Translations under genes and position numbers: made by a program
Shown: positions 23,848 to 35,226 of the stretch, in pieces
Position numbering within the stretch: the stretch's first letter is position 1
Layout: each line of letters starts with the position of its first letter
Notes under the pieces: model-generated
What the model was told of the DNA's origin: nothing
Seen by the model: the letters and a program-made list of their open reading frames with translations, nothing else
Databases searched by the model: none
Assembly: GCA_008360975.2 (NCBI GenBank)
Contig: CM039189.1
Span: 12,404,056-12,468,055, forward strand
Direction: 5' to 3'
Length of the DNA: 64,000 nt
DNA from: Lichenostomus cassidix
Lineage: Eukaryota; Chordata; Aves; Passeriformes; Meliphagidae

Positions 23848-26154
23848 TCCCAACCTCCAAACCCAGACCTGTATCCTGTAAAAAAATAAATAATGTCATC
23901 TGAATTCAATGTTTAGCCAAGCACTGTTTATCAGGGTTTTATTCTGTGCACTAAGAACATAAATGGTTTCTTTTTTTTCCTGGGGCCAGTTTTGGATCAC
24001 TAACTTGAGTTGGGCCTGAGGGAGAAACACAGCATGTATGATGAGCTGATTAATTACCAGAAATCAAATGCCTTGCAGTCAGGAGCAACGTGCTTGAAAG
24101 AAAGCACTAGTACTATAAAAGTGGTGCATATCTACATGCATGCATGGGCAGTCAAGAACACCATGGGGATTAGGTTTCACTGTAGCCTGAAACAAAGGAT
24201 TTAGGAATGATTGTTTATCCTTGACAGTGTGACCTGTGCCAGTCTTTATTAACAAGGGCTTTCAGAATATGACATTTAAAGTAACAGAACCCTCTTAAAT
24301 AAACCTCGGGATTTTACCTTCTTAAAACATCACTAGGATTTCAGCTGCTTTTCAGAAACCATGGCAGTGATTCATAATTAAAGGTTAGGATATGTCTCAT
24401 TTCAAGCCTTGTGTGCATAAATATAATCCTTTTGAGTCTGTCTCTTAGGAAGGGCTCATTTAAAGTAGAGTGCAATTCTACCAGGGAGCCATAAATGAAG
24501 GTAGAATCATATGAAATATTAGGAACATTATATTGGCTAGCTTAGGAAGTTGCTGAAAAATAACAGGTTAAGAGGAGATAGGTCAGACCATTTTAGTAAG
24601 TTTTCTCTTTCTCTAAAAGTCTTGTGTATACGTGCAGATGACTAGTGGTATTTAGTTTTCTGCACAGGATTATTTCAGAATTATTTTCTCAATCATGAAA
24701 CTCAGAGAAATCACAAACTCACTCATGTCTTCTAACATATAATTTCATGCAGTCCTCCAAAGCAGAGAGTCATCTTGTCTGGGTGGAAGTTTTAACGGAT
24801 GATTTAATATAAAACATTGATAGACTGATTTAAAGTGTTCTGTTTACAATTGTCTGTTCTGGTATTTATTTGCTCCTTCCACTGCAGCTTGCCCGACAAT
24901 AAATAGCACATTGTCATCTCACTAAGAGTATTTCTACTCTTGGAACATTTTTTCTTGTACCTGTGAACTACCCTCTGAACCAATAAGTGTTTCAAAATAA
25001 TGTGGGTGCAGTAAGTGAGGCTGTGACAGACTGATTGGGAAGCAGCAGAGCCAGATGATGGTTTCCTAGTTACAAACTGTAGCTGTATAATCCTGAAAGA
25101 AGTTTTTGCCTAAAAAACAGTGATGGGCATGATATGCCACTGTGTTCAGCCGGATTCATTTATAACTAAAATATTTTGGTTTTTCCATTCCCATGTTTCT
25201 TTATCCTGAAAGAAACATTACTTAAAAAAAAGGCATTTTGACCAAACATTCTCATTTCCTTCTCCTATATTACCTAAGGATAATGAGCAATTTTAGGCAG
25301 CTCCCCATCTCTCTTTCTATCTTTTTGTGCAACAAATATTTATAGGTGAATTTTAATTTTTTCAGTCCTGATGACATATTTTAAATGGTTGATTCTGAAA
25401 AAAATGAACACTGCACTGTAGCTAGCATTGCATGCATGTGTCTCACTTTAAGCCTCAAGGACCAACATGTTTTTTGACCTGAGCTGGGAATCAACACGTT
25501 TTTTGAACTTTTTTCCCCACTTGAGAGTAAAGAAGCATCCAGCAGAATTAATCTGGAAAGTTTCTCCACTAAGCACTGTTAAAGAGATGAGCAAATGAGG
25601 AGATCCTTTGGATTCCATGGTCACAACTGGGAAATTTAAGGACAATGTTGGTTTCTGCTGAAAAAAAAGGTGAAATGCCACTGCAAGATAGTCTTGAAAA
25701 TTATTTATACCTTGACAGTACACACATTCCACCAGGTGTACTTTTGTCAAATGGGAGAGTAATCCTAGCATTATTAATTGTAAACTACCAGCCTGCTTCC
25801 TCAGCTTCACCTTGTGTGGTGGAAGGATAATATCATAACAGCCTGTGGCAAAGCTGTGGAATAAGAGGAAGGAAAGCATTCCAGCATCACTGGACAGCAT
25901 GCAGAGAGAAAGATGGCAAGAAGGAAAGATGTTTTCCCTCACCCCCAACTGCAGCAGTGTTGGGGTACAGAGCTCAGAATCTTCAAAGCAGAAGAAACCT
26001 CTTATCTAAAGATATAATTTTCTTCCCCGAGAACTGTAATGCTAATCCTATTAGCATATTAGTGTGTGATCATGGCTCTAGAGTTACATACAGCATTCAT
26101 ACCAAATCTGAACATACTGTGAAGGCAGCTGGGAGGGCTTGATGAACTCGAGAT

Positions 26155-26517
26155 AAAACGAGGTGTATTCATGAGCTGCAGGCAGCGGCAGCCTGATGCT
26201 TACAGGGGGACAAAGTGAGAGGGACCAGGGCTGCACATCTGTGGCTCCAGCAGGTCATCCTGGCAGGTTGCTCTCCTGGGTGCATCCAGGGTTGCAGCAG
26301 AAATCACCAGCCCTCTCCTTACCCCCTCGGGAAACCCATGCTTGGGACCCTTCCTCCTGCTGCAGCACCTCTGCAACCCAAGTCCCTTGCGAAGCTGGAC
26401 AAGGATGCAGGAAGGCAGCCTGAAACAGGACTCAGAGATAAGCATCATGTTCACCTCTGTGCCACAGTGTCAGCAAAGGCAAAGGCTGCTGAGGTGAAAG
26501 GCAGATGTGCAGCCTAA
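26155..26517. other. Small GC-rich island in AT-rich DNA
   Basis: Composition changes sharply here to C- and G-rich sequence with CTGCAG/CCAGC motifs and overlapping open frames on both strands (26196-26423 and 26215-26517 plus, 26200-26454 minus). CpG remains scarce, so it is not a typical promoter island. It may be an exon of an unannotated non-coding RNA, a decayed retroelement or a GC-biased insertion. None of the translations resembles a known protein. Confidence 0.5.
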
Positions 26518-28208
26518 GATAGACATGCAACAGCTCTCACTAGGCAGCTCTCACAGCCAGCAGTAGCCTGTGTTTGTCCTTATTGCAGTGTTTTAAATTT
26601 TTAAAAAACGCTCCCAAAAAGGAATGTGGAATCTTAATACATATTCTATTTTTTTAATTGGTTATTTAAATTTCACTAACTAAAATGGTAAAACAGCTGG
26701 AGCAATGGTACATCTCCATAGGAGTTTCATGATGGAGTGAGTCTTTGACTCATACCATTAATTACAGTAAATGTAGGGATTGCCTACAGCTCAGACGTTG
26801 CCTCCCAGCCACCACCAGCCCTCTTCTAGCTCCTCACCACCATCACTATCACTTATATTTTTTGGCAACCAGCCCATTTCATGAAGCAGTGCCTATGTCC
26901 AAGTGTGAAACTGTGGCATTCATCTTGAATTTCTTCCATCCTTATTGTGTCACTTATCTCCCAACAACAGTCTGTGACATCACCTAAGTGAAAAAACACT
27001 TGCTACTCTTTTTAAATAGTTCTTTATCTCTTCAAAGTGAAAACACTGAAAAATAATAGAGAAAGTTACTTTAGCCTTTACTATTCCTGCTTATGTTTAC
27101 AGAACTAATTAGCTGAATACAACTGGTATCTCATTCACTGCCACAGATCTGCCATTTCAGAGGAAGATTCTCTGAAGAAGGCATTTGCTTAATGCCTTAC
27201 CCAAAATAGAGTTTTTTCTTCTGCTCTTTCTCCTCCAGTGCAATGCATTTGAAATTAGACTTATATATGGTTTACACCTCATCATTATCGCTTTGGATAC
27301 TCTCACCATCTATGTGATTCTTTTCTCATTTGTTTTTAATTCTGCTAAAACCAGTGCTGCATTTTGGCAAAGAGTTCCATGATATAATTCTTATTTGTTG
27401 TGGAGACAAATATTTCTTTCCTCAGCTTTAAATTTCATCTTTTAAGTGAATATCCCTTTGTCTGTGTAATATGAGAAACACAGAGCAGAATAGTCCACTC
27501 TCTGCTCTCTATGCCATATATTATTTTATAAAGCTTTATCTGGCCTCCTTGTATTTATCTTTTGTCTAAAATAAATAGTTCTTTTCTTTTTACTCTCTTC
27601 ACAGATATTTTTTCATGCTTTTACTTACCCTCAGAAATCATATCCAACAGTTTCCTATTTCTTCTTTACCTCAGGTTTTTTCAACAGAGGTGGCAAAAAG
27701 TTTTCACCACAAAGCTTATCAATTATTCATATCATGAGTGAAATATTTGCCAGTATGTTTTTTATCATTTGTAAATGGCATTCCTTAAATTTCATGGGGT
27801 TTAATTAATGTTGTAAAGGGCATAAATCCCTAAAATACAAATAAAAGGGGGAGGGAGCCTAAGTCTTGTTTTAAACCTGCACAGTTTCTTATATCTGTCA
27901 TGTTTATGTACAGTGATTTGATAAGATCAATGGCCTGTAGTTCTGTCTAGAACCTGTAAATATCAGATAAGTCAAAAATTTACCCTTTATTGATGCAAAA
28001 CCAGAGTATTAATTTCTACAGATACAAACTGTCTATGCTCTTTATCAGTAGTGAACTATAAGATTAAAAGAGACAGACCAACACTTTGAAATTCAGCTGA
28101 GAGGTGCATTTCAGGAGCTGCATTCACACACGTCTCGTCTTTTGGCTGCCTCCTCTTCTCCCCATCTGCTGCTGTGGCTGGCTGCCTGCTCCTGCTCTGG
28201 GGAAGCCC

Positions 28209-28625
28209 TGGCCACCATGCCTTGTGCCACCATGCTTGTGCACCGTGTGTGTCACTGTGCCATGTGCCACCGTGCCTTGTGCCACCGTGCCATGTGCCAC
28301 CATTTCTTGTGCCGCCGTGCCATGTGCCACCATGCCTTGTGCCACTGTGCTTTGTGTCACCGTGCCATGTGCCACCATGCCCTGTGCCACCGTGCCATGT
28401 GCCACAGTGCCTTGTGCCACCGTGCCATGTGCCACCATGCTATGTGCCACTGTGCCTTGTGCCACCGTGCTATGTGCCACTGTGCCTTGTGCCACCGTGC
28501 CATGTGCCACCGTGCCGTGTGCCACCATGCTATGTGCCACTGTGCCTTGTGCCACCGTGCCACTATCTGCCATACAGCTGAGCCTCTGTGTCACCGTGCC
28601 ACCCTGCAGCCGCGCCACCATGCCA
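28209..28625. repeat. Minisatellite, 15-bp unit (30-bp higher order)
   Basis: The array repeats a 15-base unit of the form GTGCCACCGTGCCAT, with variants CATGC, CTGTG and CTT. Toward the 3' end a doubled 30-bp unit is apparent (CCGTGCTATGTGCCACTGTG). About 23 units run to 28562, followed by degenerate copies to 28625. Because 15 is a multiple of three and the unit has no stop, frames stay open on both strands: VPCAT repeats in one plus frame, CHRAM-like repeats in another and VAHGT on the minus. These translations are by-products of the array. The flanks are also GC-rich (28130-28210 and 28626-28700). Confidence 0.93.
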
Positions 28626-29270
28626 GGCATGGAGCCACCAGGGCAGCACCCACCCTCTGTCTGCTGCAGGAGGTCCTTGCTGATGCTAACACTGGAATAC
28701 TGGCTCCACTTGACCCCTCAAACATCCCTACACCTGCCTAACGTTTACGTGCCAAAAGTGCAAAATGGAAGTACAGGAAAAACTTGAAACACAAAGAATA
28801 AAGTGCAGTTCATTACACAGTGCTTTGATCTTGAGGAAAGAGCTGGCTAATGGAAGAGGACTAACTCCCACCCAGCAGCGGGGGAGACCTCAGGGATGGT
28901 GTAATGTGCCCAAGAAATATCCCAGGATTTCCAAGCCCACTGGCACAAGCTACAGTCATAGAAGGACAGTTGCACCTTCTAGATAGGCCATAGACAGCAT
29001 AAATCTGAACGTTTGCTGGTATTGTGCACTATTGAACCAGGCTGACTGCATTTGAAAAACACTCAAAGACTTACCTGGATGTTTCCTGGCTCTGAAATCA
29101 GTGCATGATGATGATGGATGGATCTGTGTCTAGATATACTCTGGTATATACTGCAGGTGGAAGAAATGCGGGTGAAATTCCTTGTAAAAAGGAGCAAAAA
29201 TTAAGGTATTCGTTTCTGCTATGGTAATGGACAGGGAGAAAAAGAGAAAAGATGCCCATATGCTCTTGAG

Positions 29271-29312
29271 CATGTACACACACAACACATGCACACACAT
29301 TTGCACACTCAG
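29271..29312. repeat. CA-rich imperfect microsatellite
   Basis: ACACACACAACACATGCACACACATTTGCACAC is a degenerate CA repeat with ATG and TTTG interruptions. Confidence 0.7.
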
Positions 29313-30149
29313 TGCTGCCTCTGTCATGCCCCAGTTTGCTTATACTAAAAGAATAAAACATTTTTCACACAGCAGAGGGACTTTTAGTTTAATTGTTTGC
29401 CCTTATATTCTGCAGGATAGTTGTAAATGAAGTCCTGCTTGTTATCTGCTACAGCTAGTTAGATATATGCTATTCCATGCTGTTTTCCCATCCTATTTAT
29501 TTAAAAATTATTCCATCCAGGAAAATTATAGAATCAGAGAAGCCTAATCAATGTGGAACACCTGTTTGTAGTTCTCACTATTTTTGTTATTACTTCAGCT
29601 CCACTGTATTTGAAAAGCTGGTATGCAGCTTTTTTTTCTTTTAAATAATTTTCAGCCTAACTGCTCAGTTTGAAACCTCCCAGACATCTCATTAACATTA
29701 ATGCTCCCAACTTTGCCAAACCCAGTGATTTTCAAGGTTTCAGTGAAAACAAATGGAGTTTTTCAAGAAAGAAGGCTACAGTTTTCCTTCCATCTTCAAG
29801 AAAGATCAAGAGTCTTTTGAAAATGTTTCATGGGAAGCTCCAAACATTCTTCTGCATTCTTGTCACTGTGTTCATCGTTTGCTTTAGTGAAACCAACCAC
29901 TGCATCAGCAATGGAGGCTATAAAAATCCTGGGATTGTTTGGTCAGATAAACTCCTCTTTTCTAGCATTCCCTCTTGCTCATTTAAGTAATGACTTTGAA
30001 CTCCACACCATCGTGACTGGGCACAGTTTAAATAACAGGCTCTGTTTCCATATAGGTCATGCTGACATTAAAAAATTTGATCAATTCTAAGTAAAATATT
30101 TGTTGTTTCCTGGGAAGAGACCTAAAGTCCTTGGAGAGGAGTTATTCAT

Positions 30150-30215
30150 TCAAGTAATCCTTTTTATTTCAGTGGAATTGCTAGTTTGAGAATGTTTTGA
30201 ACAAAGAAATTGGCC
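30150..30215. repeat. Possible ancient palindromic amniote repeat
   Basis: CAAGTAATCC, TTTCAGTGGAATTGCT, TTTGAGAATGTTTTG and TTGGCCT appear in order. They resemble the reptile and bird repeat read roughly as GAGTAGTCCCATTGACTTCA then TGGGACTACTCA, a spaced AGTTTGCAGGAT segment and GGCCT. The core is heavily mutated. Confidence 0.35.
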
Positions 30216-31073
30216 TACAGCATGGCCCATGGTAATTATAAGTGGTTTTTTCATATTATCACAATTCTAAGAAAAATCAGAGGGGAAGACTGAAATTTTT
30301 AGAGAATGTTGTTTTTCTTCCTCATTTCAATAAAGTGTAATGCTACCAGAGATGACAAAATAGCCTCCTTGACTATTCTGTGATTTTTTTTAATCCGAAC
30401 AGATAAAAATTTATGCAGTTGCTGTAATGCACTCAGTTCCCAGAACCCCTACTTTGCAAATGAAGCTGTCCACTGGCCATTTTCAAAGGTAGAAGCTTTG
30501 CACCCCAGGGATTAAATGGATTCAATAAATGTTTTTCTGGGTTACAAAAATATCCATGAAAAAGCACAGACACAGAGACTTTCACGTGCAGGAAAGTTGT
30601 TTTCCTGGGACCATCCACTTGGCTGTTAAAAGGGTTGGAGGATTTGCCCTTCCTTAGAGAAGTTGCTGATGAAGTGTACATTATTCTGTTGATTAGTAAA
30701 AAACTTTTGAAAAAAAGCAAGTGTCACTCACAGAGTTCACTTTCCTGCCAGTTTCTTGCTAAGTGCATCACAGCTGGCCATCAGCTATGCCCCTCATCAG
30801 AGATTTTGTCTTTGAAATGGGCTTTCCAAGGGAAAACAAAAAAAACTCTATTATGAGATAGGGAAACAAAAATGTTTTCTTGTGAATATAAAAAATTATT
30901 GCTTGGACACATCTGCAGTCATATGTCTATGAATCTTGTCCTATATATATAGACGTATAATCTTAAATTTATATAGTTCTAATTCTTTCATCATACTTCA
31001 GTAATGTGTGTTAGTGAAACAGGCCTATAGTAAGTTCCCTTATATCATATGATTGAAGTAAAGTGATTTCAAA

Positions 31074-31112
31074 GTGATTATTAATTAATCTCCAAAACAC
31101 TTTGGAAACTGA
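31074..31112 (-). mobile_element. Possible MIR-like SINE fragment
   Basis: TGATTATTAATTAATC followed by AAAACACTTTGGAAACTGAG resembles the reverse complement of the MIR core seen at 23.0 kb (ATTAATTAATGTTTGTAAAG, then CGCTTTGAGATCC). The fragment is short and diverged. Confidence 0.35.
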
Positions 31113-32579
31113 GCTTGGAATTTGAAGTTGATGTCAGAGCCTGGATTAAGTTTGAGGAGCTAATGAGAATCTTTAGACCAGAGGAATTAAGAAAGTGCTT
31201 GAGTGTGTTTTCTCTGTAGGAATGGACTTAATTGAAGTAAACCCTGAGTAGAGGTATCTATCCTCTTCCTCGGTCTATATCCCCTGTATCCACCCAAAAG
31301 ACTGATTATTTTGGGAAGTAGTTTGAAATATAAAACATTTAAAAATACACACTGATTAAAGCTATATATTTATATTTTAAAATATTCAGAGTAGAAATTA
31401 AAATATGTACCAGTCTCAATCATTCTTATTTACCAAGCCCATTTCTTTCAGCAATTTCTCTGCTGCCCCAGCTAATTGTTCTGTATGTGCAGTTAAGCAT
31501 GTCAGTCTGCATCACTCCTCCTTTCAACTTGCTTGATCAAATAAGGTTATTTTTCTTACTGATTTCTGCCTGGATTAAAAAGAATTTCTTTCCTTAGTAT
31601 CATATTGACTGCTTGAGTACAGTACACACGTGTCAGGTCTCCATGTGTTGACAGTTCTGCTACATCTTACCAAAAAATCTCCACATACTGTAATAATCTC
31701 ACCTAGGAATCTATTCATAAGCATATTATGTGATTACATAATCTATTAACTGCTCTAAAGGAAAATAGCACCTAAAATCTTAATAAATGAGTAAGCAGCC
31801 TCTTTATAGTAGGTGCATTACAAAGCCTCTCCAAGCTAAAGATCCTGCCACAGGCACAGAAAAGCAGGATGGGACAAGCAGGACAGCTGGGGATGAGAGG
31901 GACAGGAGGTGATGGCAAGTAGGTGCAGTTGCCTGAGGCAGGGAAACTCCATGGCAAGGCAGGCACTGTGTTAGCCCAAGTCCCAGCCCAGTCCTTGCAA
32001 TATGATTCTCCTCCATCTCTCACATAATGCTGGTTACCTCGACCCCTTTACTGGTGCTTTTTGACAGAGGTGCTCTTCTGGTGGTTCTTTTACATAAGGA
32101 GTCAGAATTTCCTTTAATGGAAATGAAAACAGTTTAATTTAAGTTGTCAAAATACAAGACAATTCAAAAGATGAATTCCTGTGTTCTGCAACTAAAATTC
32201 ACCTCCTGAGTGCCTTATAATTACATCTGCAGTGACCCCTGGGCAAGGATGAAATGTAATGATATGAAGGGTGTGGGGTAAATGAGCATCAATTTGTTAA
32301 ACATTGCATTTCTGTCTGGATTTTAACCTTTGGAGAGTACAATGCACATGTGAAATGCAATTGTAAAGAGAAGAGTGAATAGAAAGGCCTATTTAGTTAG
32401 GTTGTAATATCATAGCTGTATTTAAAATTCCTGAAGTGCTCCAGAGTTCTGGCTGCAGGATGTTTTCCCCAAAGTACCTAATGTAAACATAAGCCTGTTT
32501 ATATTTCAGTAGGTGTGAATAAACTCAGCCAATATTCAGTGCCAAGAAAATGAAGCACTTTTTTTTTTCCCATCACAAC

Positions 32580-32800
32580 AATTGATGTAAGTAATCAACT
32601 TGATGTGTGCTGAAAATGAGGCCTTCATTCTGCTGTTTCCAATAAACAATATTAATGCGTGTTTGAGACGCTCGAAGCAGATAAGTTTCTACAGAGAAAA
32701 TATTTCATTTCTCAGCGGTTTTGTAATAAAAGAAGCCCAAAATAATGTTTTACAAGACCAAGTCCCTGATGTTGTGGTGGCACGTAGCAGATTTTAATGG
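32580..32800. promoter_or_regulatory. Candidate conserved non-coding element (unproven)
   Basis: A unique block with several CpG in CpG-depleted DNA (AATGCGTG, AGACGCTCGAAG, CAGCGGTT, GCACGTAG, all within 32656-32788) plus AACAATATTAATG and AATGGTTAATTC cores of Sox/homeodomain type. Retained CpG and absence of simple repeats suggest constraint. It is not in any convincing reading frame: the 65-codon frame at 32600-32797 has no recognisable content. Confidence 0.28.
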
Positions 32801-33432
32801 TTAATTCTTAATCATGCCTGTGCTATGAAAGAGTGATTGTGCCACAGGTGGCAGGAGGAGCAGAGGTGGGGAAGTGATGGCTGATAACAAAGAAAATAGT
32901 GGCCTTTTCTTTCTTTTGAGACACTACAGGGGCAAGCCAGCCACAGAAACCTGGTTTAGCTTCTGATGGCACTGAGGGGAGAAGCCTGAGAAGGGTGCAG
33001 AGCAAAGGCAGGATTTTTCTAGTGTTTGAGGAGGCAGTAGAATCAGGTGGAACCGAGTTCCCTGGGTTTTCAACAGCTTTTTTTTAAATGAGACATTTCT
33101 GGGGAGCTGAAATATTTAATCTGTAGCCAAGAGCACAGAAGGGAGGTGGCTTTGTATTTTGTAAAAATAATGAAGCCATAGATCCAGAGCCAAATTTTGA
33201 AGAGGATTCTAAATAGTGTTTTGGGGAAAAGATTATGGAAAGAATTACCAGTAGCTGTTGTCACCTCCCAAAGCTCCACTGCTGAAAGCAAGTACTGAAT
33301 AGCTTTTTTAATCTTTTCTCTCATCCCTTTCTTTTGGATGAAGTCAAGCAGAATGTAGTTAAAGGCTCTATTTCCACTGAAATCTCCCGTGTTAAATTAG
33401 ACCTTCTGAATCCAACCTTTCCCCAGAAGACA

Positions 33433-33552
33433 CTCTTTTTTCTTCTTCTTCTTTTTTCTTCTTTTTTCTTCTTTTTTCTTCTTTTTTCTTCTTTTTTCTT
33501 CTTTTTTCTTCTTTTTTCGTCTTTCTGCTTTCTTTTTTTTTTTTTTTTTTTA
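33433..33552 (+). repeat. Polypyrimidine mirror-repeat tract (10-bp unit)
   Basis: About seven near-perfect copies of a 10-base unit, CTTCTTTTTT, form an unbroken pyrimidine run from 33433 to 33518. After two G interruptions a T run extends to 33552. The unit has mirror symmetry, which favours intramolecular triplex (H-DNA). The phenylalanine- and leucine-rich frame across it is an artefact. Confidence 0.92.
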
Positions 33553-34250
33553 AACAGTAAGTAATTGGTGTTTAATTACTTGACTTTAACATGGTACAAC
33601 CTTTGAGACCTTCCTGAGCAGCTGAGTACCCAAAGTGTGCTGTTCAGTGTGTTCAGCAATTCCAGCTGCCTTGCTAACACTTACAGCATGGGGGACGAAA
33701 GGGAAAAGGTTCTGGGAACTGTAACTTGCACAGGTTTGTTATGTGTCTTGAAATCAGGGACTGCACTCAAATCCAACGTGAACTGACAAAGGCCTTTATG
33801 ATTTTCAGCTCTGCCCCAGCTGCACATGCATACATATTCATGCAGACCCAGTTTGAGTTTGCATTTGGACTTTGCACAACTTTCTGCCTTTGTGCAGGCA
33901 GAAAGCAGGGTTTCAACCTGTGTGGGCTCACACCCACTTCCACCCTCAAATTTGACTATGAGGTTTTGAGTTCAAGCAAATTTAAAATTGCAAAGTGAAA
34001 CACCATCAAAACCAATGAGTTTTCTCTGGCTTGGTGTCAAAAGCGAGAGTAACTGCTCATTTTGCACGCTCTTGGAATATGGCTTCATGGGAACGTTTCA
34101 AAAACATTAATCATTCTTTCAGAAGACTTCAGGTCTCATGTTTTACATTCACTAGCACATATAAATCACAAATCTGGAACATCAGTTCTGATATCAATTA
34201 TATTTGACAAAATTCTCTTGTCATCGGTTGGATTAAATATGTTTTACATA

Positions 34251-34327
34251 GGGTCCCAATCCTATAAACAGTTTAACAATGCAGCTTGAAAAGTAAGCAT
34301 ATGCAGAAATGTTTGCAAGACCACAGT
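34251..34327. repeat. Ancient palindromic amniote interspersed repeat
   Basis: The sequence reads GGGTCCCAATCCTATAAACA, then AAGTAAGCATATGCAGAAAT and GTTTGCAAGACC. This fits the symmetrical reptile/bird repeat whose halves read GGGCCCAATCCTGCAAACAC, a TAAGCATGTGC arm and GTGTTTGCAGGATC. The central core is shortened in this copy. The family name is not assigned. Confidence 0.5.
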
Positions 34328-35174
34328 CTCCATTTTGGGCTATGGAACTTCCATTTTCTGAAGGCATAATTGTAATATTTTGTCATAATTTTTTCAATTT
34401 TGTTCCTATTTTTTCCTTATCTGTTTTTTGTTTATATGAAGTAATGTCACACCAGCTTCAGCGGAAGCTTGAAACATTGCATTGTTTGACTAATTAAAGC
34501 TAAAAAGTTTCTCTTGAACAAAATGTCATATCCCTCAATTATATCTAATGAGGAAAAACATAATTCTTAATAGGCCTCTTGTAAATTAAATAGCTCCTTA
34601 TGAAAATAAGAAGTGTTAATTATTTGATAGAAACATGAGCTAAAACCTTGTTGATATGTATATATTAAAACCAGATTGTTATCTAAGGAAAATGCAATTA
34701 ATAATTTGTTAAAGGAAAGATTGTTTAAGTTCAAAAACGTTAATGTTATTTTTCTGTGATTCCTTATTGAAACACATAAATAGGACATATTGTCATGGCA
34801 CTTTTACCTATAGAAAAAAAAGAAATTTTTTCCAGTTGCTTCCCAAAAGAGAATTGGCAAAGCTGTACTTAGCATATCATGGATGCTAAGGGTTCATCTG
34901 CATTTTAAGCAGGCAGAAGAACCTTGAAAACAAATTTTTGAAATAAAAAAGTCAGTAAATTCGTAAAAAAAAAGCTAGAGTTTACCCAAAGGCACACTGC
35001 CTTAGCTATGACATAGATAACTCCTGTTTTACTGACATCAGTCAAAATCATAAATGAATTGATCAGAAAAAATAGTAATACAGTGTAGGTTTAAAATTCA
35101 GGTTTTATTTGAATCATAACCAAAGAACTTTTTGCCTCTCTTGTTTTTTTTCTAACTCTTAGATTATGCAGTGG

Positions 35175-35226
35175 TTGTATAAATGTTTAATAATATTAAT
35201 AATTAATATTATTTGTGTTTATACAA
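35175..35226. repeat. 52-bp imperfect palindrome
   Basis: The inner part AATAATATTAAT, one spacer base, ATTAATATTATT (35189-35213) is a perfect inverted repeat. Outside it, TTGTATAAA (35175-35183) pairs exactly with TTTATACAA (35218-35226) across a small asymmetric bubble of five and four bases. The whole could fold into a long AT-only hairpin. It may be a tiny inverted-repeat transposon relic or a cruciform site. The stem is too AT-rich to be a convincing microRNA precursor. Confidence 0.7.

Larger units (their letters stand above)
21510..28100. other. Non-coding DNA, no gene recognised
   Basis: The longest open frame, 166 codons on the minus strand at 25448-25948, has no recognisable domain, and two other frames overlap it. 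The stretch contains the MIR-like SINE at 23.0 kb, a poly-A run at 23.83 kb and the GC-rich island at 26.2 kb. The remainder is AT-rich, including a T-rich stretch at 27.2-27.7 kb. Confidence 0.7.
28790..33430. other. Non-coding DNA, no gene recognised
   Basis: Short open frames only, all about 106 codons or fewer, none resembling a known protein. The stretch includes a CA-rich patch at 29.27 kb, possible old repeat fragments at 30.15 and 31.08 kb, and two unique blocks (32.2-32.48 and 32.58-32.80 kb) that look like candidate conserved non-coding sequence. Polyadenylation-like AATAAA motifs occur at several places, as expected by chance at this composition. Confidence 0.7.

Noticed and set aside
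25448..25948. 166-codon minus-strand open frame
   Set aside because: No family resemblance. Two other frames overlap it (25381-25569 minus, 25645-25830 plus), and no splice or promoter context is convincing.
28104..28787. 227-codon frame with VPCAT repeats
   Set aside because: Produced by a stop-free 15-bp minisatellite. Other frames on both strands are equally open, as expected of an array and not of a gene.
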